A DNA stretch of 5,761 bases from Methanotrichaceae archaeon (lineage in GTDB: Archaea > Halobacteriota > Methanosarcinia > Methanotrichales > Methanotrichaceae): assembly GCA_013329455.1 (NCBI GenBank), contig DUKF01000034.1, forward strand, positions 1-5,761, written 5' to 3'. This document shows positions 1 to 3,823 of the stretch, one piece after another (within the stretch, counting starts at the first letter, position 1; each line of letters starts with the position of its first letter). A model generated the notes under the pieces. It made no database searches and was not told where the DNA came from. It saw only the letters and a list, made by a program, of their open reading frames with translations. Made by a program: the position numbers and the translations under genes.

Positions 1-41
1 TTTCGCCTATATTTGACACAAAAAACCATATGATAACGAAT

Positions 42-49
42 TTTATATG
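42..49 (+). promoter_or_regulatory. candidate archaeal TATA box (box A)
   Basis: TTTATATG closely matches the methanogen box A consensus (TTTATATA) and follows a purine-containing stretch (AACGAA, 35-40) that could serve as a BRE. Transcription would start about 25 bases downstream, near 67-72. That leaves a leader of roughly 170 bases before the HEAT-repeat gene, which is long for an archaeon. The box could instead drive something not recognised in the leader. The call rests on the sequence match alone. Confidence 0.35.
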
Positions 50-129
50 CGCAATGACTCGCTTTTCTCAGCTCGATCATCCATACAGAATACGCAACAA
101 TCCTTAAGTCGTTTTCTTGACCATCCCAA

Positions 130-145
130 CCGCAGCAAGCTGCGG
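130..145. repeat. perfect 7-bp palindrome (REP-like or terminator hairpin)
   Basis: CCGCAGC (130-136) and GCTGCGG (139-145) are exact reverse complements around an AA centre. As RNA this would fold as a 6-bp G+C-rich stem with a CAAG loop. It sits in an otherwise A+T-rich leader and is followed by GGTATTCAATTC, which is not a clean T-run. It could be the end of a gene lying left of the window, a leader hairpin in the HEAT-gene transcript, or a dispersed REP-type palindrome. The sequence alone does not decide between these. Confidence 0.45.
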
Positions 146-239
146 GGTATTCAATTCAAAATAATAGAGCCACATAACCAAGGGCGAAACATTTTTCGTC
201 GATTAAGATAGTTTCCCACTTCAGAGGACAGTGATTAAG

Positions 240-1517
240 ATGAGACGGAAACCTATTTTCGCCTTACTGGTACTGGCGACACTGGCGATTCCCGCTGTTG
301 CGGACGAGGTGGACGATCTCGTAGCAAACTTGGAGTATGGGGATTTGGATGTTCGATGGAAGGCGGCCGAGGCTCTCGGTGAGATCGGCGATTCAAGAGC
401 TTTCGATCCCCTTATCGAGTCTCTCAAAGATGATGAGGACTCAAGGGTCCGGAAAGGTGCTGCCTGGGCTCTCGGATTGATAGGTGATCCCAAGGCGGTC
501 GATCCCCTCATTGAGGCCCTACAGGATGATTACGGATCAGCCCGGGCGGGAGCTGCCGAAGCTCTCGGTCGGATAGGTGACCCAAGAGCCGTTGAGCCGT
601 TGATCGCTTTGTTATACGAAGAAGGCAGCCAAAGTGCAGACCCCGATCCACAGGTTCGGGCGAACGCAGCGTGGGCACTCGGTGAGATTGGTGATTTTAG
701 GGCAACTGATGTACTTTACTATTGGGGTGTCCTGAAAAATAAAATAGCATGTGAAGCGACCTGCTCTCCCGGAAATACAAAGCAACCCTACGACGCCAAT
801 GTCCAGAAAGCGGCTAAAGAAGCGCACAGTAAAATTATGAATAATTTTGAATCACTAACTTCGGGCCTAAACCATGAACTTTATTGGGTCCGAGCGGATG
901 CTGCCGAATCTCTCGGTAAGAGCGGAGATCCTCAAGCGGTTGATCCCCTCATCGAGGCTCTGAAGGATGAGCACCCCGGGGTCCGAGCGAATGCTGCTGA
1001 AGCTCTCGGTGCGGTCGGTGATCCAAAAGCTATTGATCCGTTGACAGAGGTGGTTCGTGAGGATGATGATAAGAGTACCAGATATTATGCTGCCCGAGCA
1101 CTTGGTTACATAGGCGATACCAGGGCCGTCGACCTTCTTATCGACGCCTTAGAGGACGAAGAGGGACGGGTCCGGCATAATTCAGCAGAGGCTCTTGGCA
1201 ATCTGCATGAAACATGGGAAATCGGAGCTGTGGCGGCGGTAGTTCCTCTTATTGACGCTCTAAAGGACGAGGATGAGTGGGTTCGAGTATCGGCAGCATA
1301 TTCTCTCGGAAAGATCGGAGATGAACGAGCGACCGACCCGTTGATAGAGGTAATGGAAGAGGACGTGCACACTGGGGTTCAAGGGTGGGCCGCCTATGCA
1401 CTCGGTATGATCGGAGATCGCAGTGCCATTGAGCCGTTGAGGGCGGCTCGTGGGAATGAGAACGAATGGGTCCGAAACATGGCCACCGATGCATTAACGC
1501 TAATACAGGCGGAATAG
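240..1517 (+). CDS. exported HEAT-repeat (PBS-lyase type) protein
   Basis: This 425-residue protein consists of a signal peptide and a HEAT-repeat solenoid. Residues 1-21 carry an R-R-K start, a hydrophobic core (FALLVLATLAI) and an AVA/DE cleavage site, so it is probably exported by Sec. About eleven clear repeats follow, with the core V-R-x2-A-A-x-A-L-G-x-I-G-D-x-x-A-x-D-P-L-I-x-A-L-x-D. They start near residues 38, 70, 101, 139, 216, 248, 280, 311, 348, 380 and 411. A further decayed repeat (VQKAAKEAHSKI) lies near 187-198. Between repeats 4 and 5 is an unusual stretch of about 60 residues with a Cys-x3-Cys pair (C171, C175). HEAT solenoids are generally protein-binding scaffolds. No catalytic residues are seen, and the partner is unknown. 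The ATG at 240 is preferred because the signal peptide begins there and GTGA (231-234) lies five bases upstream. A GTG at 231 would add three residues, but the GAGG at 224-227 would then be only three bases away. The name PBS lyase reflects the repeat family, not phycobilin chemistry. Confidence 0.9.
   Translation: MRRKPIFALLVLATLAIPAVADEVDDLVANLEYGDLDVRWKAAEALGEIGDSRAFDPLIESLKDDEDSRVRKGAAWALGLIGDPKAVDPLIEALQDDYGSARAGAAEALGRIGDPRAVEPLIALLYEEGSQSADPDPQVRANAAWALGEIGDFRATDVLYYWGVLKNKIACEATCSPGNTKQPYDANVQKAAKEAHSKIMNNFESLTSGLNHELYWVRADAAESLGKSGDPQAVDPLIEALKDEHPGVRANAAEALGAVGDPKAIDPLTEVVREDDDKSTRYYAARALGYIGDTRAVDLLIDALEDEEGRVRHNSAEALGNLHETWEIGAVAAVVPLIDALKDEDEWVRVSAAYSLGKIGDERATDPLIEVMEEDVHTGVQGWAAYALGMIGDRSAIEPLRAARGNENEWVRNMATDALTLIQAE
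345..1500 (+). repeat. degenerate tandem repeat array encoding HEAT units
   Basis: The HEAT units are visible at DNA level as recurring GCTCTCGG-type words at 372, 468 and 561. These are spaced 96 and 93 bases (32 and 31 codons), followed by a variant GCACTCGG at 675. The phrase GATCCCCTCAT(T/C)GAGGC also recurs, near 498 and 942. Some units share long runs of near-identical bases, so copy number could change by slippage or unequal recombination. The array is broken at about 700-885 by a lower-G+C segment that encodes the linker with the two cysteines. Confidence 0.7.
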
Positions 1518-1539
1518 CGCCACTGAGGCACTTCAAGGA

Positions 1540-1555
1540 CGAGGACAACGCCTCG
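1540..1555 (+). terminator. weak hairpin after the HEAT-repeat gene
   Basis: CGAGG (1540-1544) and CCTCG (1551-1555) can pair around a six-base loop, followed by AAAAGATTT. The stem is only 5 bp and there is no good T-run, so this is a weak candidate 3' end for the transcript stopping at 1517. The rest of 1518-1755 shows no gene I can support. A 69-codon TTG-started frame at 1563-1772 has no ribosome binding site and no recognisable protein pattern. Confidence 0.2.
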
Positions 1556-1693
1556 AAAAGATTTGAGTCCCAAGGAAAGCCACGTTTCGGTATCGATAGA
1601 TGTTATATCCGTGATTATTGTTAGGTCCAGGAGAGGGTCAGCCGTAGAAGCATTTGAGACGATTAGACTAAGTAACACACTGATAGTTCTTAG

Positions 1694-1702
1694 CCATATT
1701 TT
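1694..1702 (+). promoter_or_regulatory. weak TATA-like element upstream of the HEPN-like gene
   Basis: CCATATTTT is the most TATA-like stretch close to the HEPN-like gene. It would place transcription start near 1722-1728, about 30 bases before the ATG at 1756. The match to box A is poor and there is no clear BRE. It is offered only because no better site is visible. Confidence 0.15.
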
Positions 1703-1755
1703 GAGTGTTATGGGAATCGCCAGCTACAAATGTTATGATTATTCATTGGGATTTT

Positions 1756-2424
1756 ATGGCAGAGGAAGTTAAGAAGTCTAAAAGTTGGAATTTGGATGAG
1801 CTTTTGGCTATGACAAGGGACGATTCTCAGATCACAGTGGGAAGGGAGTGGAGAGAGAATCCTACTAGGTTCAAGCTCAAAGAAACAAAGTATTTTTTAG
1901 ATCAAGTTTGCCATGCTTATACGGAGTATATAAGGAAGACGACTGATGAAAATCGTGATGTTTTACTTTTCAACTTGTCAGCATTTCTTGCTGCTGGCCG
2001 AAGTATTACTGCCAATTACATGCAGAGTCAATATGATGACGAGTGGTACAGAGAACAACATTTTGAATTCAACCAAGAGTTAAGATTTCTTACCGAGATT
2101 CGAAATGATTTTGTTCATAAAAAGCCACAAACGATAATTGCTAATCGTGGACTAGAATCGTCAGTGACTGCGAGAGTTGTCTACGCTGATGGCGACCCTA
2201 GAAAAAAAACAGCACCACCTCTACCAGAAACAAAACCATCAGAACCGATTGTATCCCAACCAGTGACTTATGAGGTAGTTATCAGACCAGATGATAAGTT
2301 GAAGAAAAAACTTGGATTAGAGGATGAATACAACATTTTGGATTTTTGTAACAGACAATATAAAATGTATGAGAAATTAGTGAAAGAATGCGAAAAGAGA
2401 TTTGCAAGTTCTCATAAAGTATGA
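1756..2424 (+). CDS. HEPN-like helical protein of unknown function
   Basis: This 222-residue soluble protein has no signal peptide or membrane segment. I do not recognise it as a named gene. Residues 38-125 read as a helical bundle: LKETKYFLDQVCHAYTEYIR, then NLSAFLAAGRSITANYM (73-89), a D-E-W-Y element (95-98), then ELRFLTEIRNDFVHKK (108-123). R116-N117-x3-H121 fits the HEPN pattern R-[polar]-x3-5-H, whose Arg and His are the catalytic pair in many HEPN ribonucleases. A bundle helix with A-x-R-S-x-T, a W-Y element and a final R-N-x3-H helix resembles stand-alone HEPN-like proteins of prokaryotic genomes. Residues 145-170 form a Pro-rich linker, and 190-217 form a charged C-terminal helix. 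No MNT-type antitoxin partner is adjacent. The gene is A+T-rich (two 60-base lines counted by hand gave 35% and 43% G+C, against 67% for one line of the rqcH gene), which suggests acquisition. The ATG at 1756 was chosen because the charged MAEEVKK start looks natural. In-frame starts at 1705 (GTG) and 1735 (ATG) exist, and none has a good ribosome binding site. Confidence 0.7.
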   Translation: MAEEVKKSKSWNLDELLAMTRDDSQITVGREWRENPTRFKLKETKYFLDQVCHAYTEYIRKTTDENRDVLLFNLSAFLAAGRSITANYMQSQYDDEWYREQHFEFNQELRFLTEIRNDFVHKKPQTIIANRGLESSVTARVVYADGDPRKKTAPPLPETKPSEPIVSQPVTYEVVIRPDDKLKKKLGLEDEYNILDFCNRQYKMYEKLVKECEKRFASSHKV

Positions 2425-2470
2425 CAGTTTGGCACCGGTATGAACTATGTCTACATAACTTATCCACCTA

Positions 2471-2479
2471 TTTTTATTT
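2471..2479 (+). terminator. T-rich terminator candidate after the HEPN-like gene
   Basis: TTTTTATTT lies 47 bases after the stop codon at 2424. Archaeal transcription commonly ends at T-rich tracts without a hairpin, so this is a reasonable 3' end for the gene. The following stretch to about 2570 contains small palindromes (GATCTGTAGATC at 2514-2525) but no gene I can support. Confidence 0.35.
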
Positions 2480-2655
2480 GCATGGGAAGCCCCCTAAAGG
2501 GCATGAACGAGGCTGATCTGTAGATCTTCACAATTCAAGCTTATGGCCTTCCGCAAGACTTTGGCCTCGGAATCCTCTTTTTCCCCTCAGCGGGTCCGAG
2601 ATGGACGGAAATCACCGAATCGAAAAGAGCAATGTCATCTCTCAGGGCCTTCCAC

Positions 2656-2917
2656 GCCAGAGATTATCCCCTTCACCCTCGACCCTCCCGGCGGCAGAAA
2701 GCTCACGATCCAATCGACGGAGGCGACCGCCTCGATGCGCCTCCGCTCCTCCTCCCGCTCGGCGAAGCTCCGATAGATCTCCTTCGCCAGGATCCCCAGG
2801 GCCGAACTCGCCGGGCTCGATCACTACGACGGGGTCCGCCCTCAGCTTCGCCCCCGGAACCGGGCCGCCGGTTCGCACCCGCCGCTCGCCCCCCCGGACG
2901 GCGGAGGCGCCCTTCTC
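2656..2917 (-). pseudogene. degraded fragment of the rqcH 3' end
   Basis: Read on the minus strand, this segment is homologous to the last ~110 codons of the intact NFACT/RqcH gene at 3824-5761. From 2917 the frame reads EKGASAVRGGERR, matching KKGAFVVRGERR. About 16 codons are then missing (near 2870-2880). Reading resumes as GGPVPGAKLRADPV and IEPGEF, matching GGPVSAIKPKADPV and IEPGEL. One extra base near 2791 shifts the frame. In the new frame the fragment encodes LAKEIYRSFAEREEERRRIE and then VASVDWIVSFLPPGGSRVKG, matching 31 of 41 residues of the intact C terminus. The native stop is lost (GGGATAA instead of GGGTGA). The match continues about 12 bases beyond the stop position (GCCAG at 2656 and 3813). 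There is no start, no ribosome binding site and no coding sequence to the right, so it cannot make RqcH. Several open frames on both strands here are by-products of its high G+C content. Confidence 0.9.
2668..2710. repeat. direct repeat copy 1 (rqcH 3' end), 43 bp
   Basis: This 43-bp stretch, from CCCCTTCACCCTCGA to GCAGAAAGCTCACGATC, matches 3827-3869 at 41 of 43 positions in the same orientation. The repeats start 1159 bp apart and bracket the flavoprotein gene. Identity falls sharply to the right of this core, although protein-level similarity continues. Confidence 0.9.
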
Positions 2918-2931
2918 ACCTCTCGGTTATC

Positions 2932-2940
2932 ATTAAATAG
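2932..2940 (+). promoter_or_regulatory. candidate TATA box for the flavoprotein gene
   Basis: ATTAAATAG is the only clear A+T-rich element between the G+C-rich pseudogene fragment and the flavoprotein start. Transcription would begin near 2960-2965, giving a leader of about 50 bases containing the GGAGG site. It begins about 15 bases after recognisable rqcH similarity stops at 2917, so the junction of the two segments coincides with the new gene's promoter. The match to TTTATATA is only moderate. Confidence 0.3.
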
Positions 2941-2998
2941 ACTCAGTAAGAACTTTAGAATCGACCCGCGCAGGAAACTCTGTATGCGATGGATGTCG

Positions 2999-3003
2999 GG
3001 AGG
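2999..3003 (+). promoter_or_regulatory. ribosome binding site that decides the flavoprotein start
   Basis: GGAGG is an exact match to the archaeal anti-Shine-Dalgarno complement. It lies eight bases before the ATG at 3012 but only two bases before the ATG at 3006. The spacing favours initiation at 3012, where the family-typical M-K-A-I-G-I-V-G-S-P start is found. Confidence 0.7.
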
Positions 3004-3011
3004 GAATGACC

Positions 3012-3560
3012 ATGAAAGCGATTGGAATTGTTGGGAGTCCCAGAAAGAACGGTAATGTCGACAGGCTTGTCCAGGCAGTATTGGATGGAGCCGAAGAGGC
3101 CGGCTACGAGACCACGAAATACAATCTCAATGAGATGAATTACTCGGGCTGCCAGGCGTGCAACTACTGCAAGAGCCACGAAAATTGTAAGCTCGACGAT
3201 GAGCTCTCACCGCTGTTGGAGGATATAAAGGAGGCCGATGCGGTTGTATTTGGCTCGCCAATATACTTTTACCTCTTCACCGGGCAGTTCAAGCTGATGG
3301 AGGATCGGATGTATTCGTTCATCGATCCAGGATTCAACTCTTGCCTCGCGCCTGGAAAGAAAGCCGTAATCGTTACAAGCCAGGGAAATCCGGACCTTGC
3401 CGCCTTTGAAAAAGCGGCTTCGGATTTTGGTGGGATTCTAGAACTGCTGGGATTTGAAGCGGCCGAGATCATCCGCATGGGGGACGGCGGTGCGCCGGAT
3501 GCGGTCCTTGAGAGAAAGGATCTCTTGGATAAGGCGAAGTCCGTCGGATCGGCCCTTTGA
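3012..3560 (+). CDS. flavodoxin-fold NAD(P)H:FMN oxidoreductase, iron-sulfur-flavoprotein-like
   Basis: This 182-residue cytoplasmic protein belongs to the NADPH-dependent FMN reductase/flavodoxin superfamily. The first beta strand and FMN phosphate loop are visible as IGIVGSPRKNGNVDRL (4-19). GSPIYFYLFTGQFKLMEDR (81-99) matches the family's S-P-x-Y...G-x-x-K-x-x-x-D-R segment. VIVTSQG (119-125) fits a later core strand. C47-x2-C50-x2-C53-x5-C59 has the same spacing as the compact cysteine motif that binds a 4Fe-4S cluster in Methanosarcina thermophila Isf, which is about 190 residues long. Isf-type proteins transfer electrons from ferredoxin and have been linked to O2 and H2O2 reduction in methanogens. 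Many relatives with similar cysteines are known only as flavodoxin-family proteins, so cluster binding is inferred. The gene stands alone. It has its own ribosome binding site, a broken rqcH fragment upstream and a convergent rqcH downstream. No electron-transfer partner gene is visible in the window. Confidence 0.88.
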   Translation: MKAIGIVGSPRKNGNVDRLVQAVLDGAEEAGYETTKYNLNEMNYSGCQACNYCKSHENCKLDDELSPLLEDIKEADAVVFGSPIYFYLFTGQFKLMEDRMYSFIDPGFNSCLAPGKKAVIVTSQGNPDLAAFEKAASDFGGILELLGFEAAEIIRMGDGGAPDAVLERKDLLDKAKSVGSAL

Positions 3561-3607
3561 ACCACGATAAGTCGAGCTTGAAAATCTGGGGAGGAAATGC
3601 CAAGGGG

Positions 3608-3646
3608 CGGTGGCTTCCAGCACCGTTTCAGCTCGGCATCCTTTTT
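3608..3646 (+). terminator. hairpin plus T-run after the flavoprotein gene
   Basis: CGGTG (3608-3612) pairs with CACCG (3621-3625) around an eight-base loop, and a T5 run follows at 3642-3646. The hairpin begins 47 bases after the stop at 3560, in the convergent gap between the flavoprotein gene and rqcH. A second small stem (AGGGT 3703-3707 with ACCCT 3712-3716) lies further along and could serve rqcH from the other side. The remainder of 3561-3823 shows no gene or tRNA I can support. Confidence 0.35.
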
Positions 3647-3823
3647 GTGGAAGATCTGCGGATTATCTTTCTACGTCGATAGGCCGCCTGCTGTGAAGTT
3701 GCAGGGTTGAGACCCTTAATCCGACAGGTCTGATCCTCTTATTGTCCTCAAGAAGGCGTGAATCAATCTCCCGGCATTATTCCTGGAGAACAGAATAGGA
3801 CTCGCGCCGTTGGCCAGAAGATA

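Noticed and set aside
240..1500. CRISPR-like or other repeat array
   Set aside because: The regular ~93-96-base periodicity is explained by tandem HEAT codons in a single open frame. There are no short identical repeats with unique spacers.
1106..1678. Three minus-strand frames of 88-99 codons opposite the HEAT gene
   Set aside because: They mirror the HEAT repeats on the opposite strand, and their Ser/Arg-rich repeats are reverse-complement artefacts.
1563..1772. A 69-codon plus-strand frame with hydrophobic stretches
   Set aside because: It starts at TTG without a ribosome binding site, overlaps the start of the HEPN-like gene and has no recognisable protein pattern.
2642..2878. A 78-codon minus-strand frame as a genuine small gene
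   Set aside because: Its first part matches RqcH in frame and its second part matches RqcH only after a one-base shift, so it is part of the pseudogene.
2601..2940. Overlapping plus-strand frames of about 77-111 codons rich in Pro, Ser and Arg
   Set aside because: They are antisense to the rqcH relic. Their composition is what a G+C-rich reversed coding sequence gives, and no ribosome binding site precedes them.
3661..3745. Possible tRNA or small RNA in the convergent gap (stem AGGGT/ACCCT, CTGA near 3730)
   Set aside because: The stem has a four-base loop, not a seven-base T-loop, and no acceptor or anticodon arm could be built. No C box accompanies the CTGA, so neither a tRNA nor a C/D-box RNA is supported.
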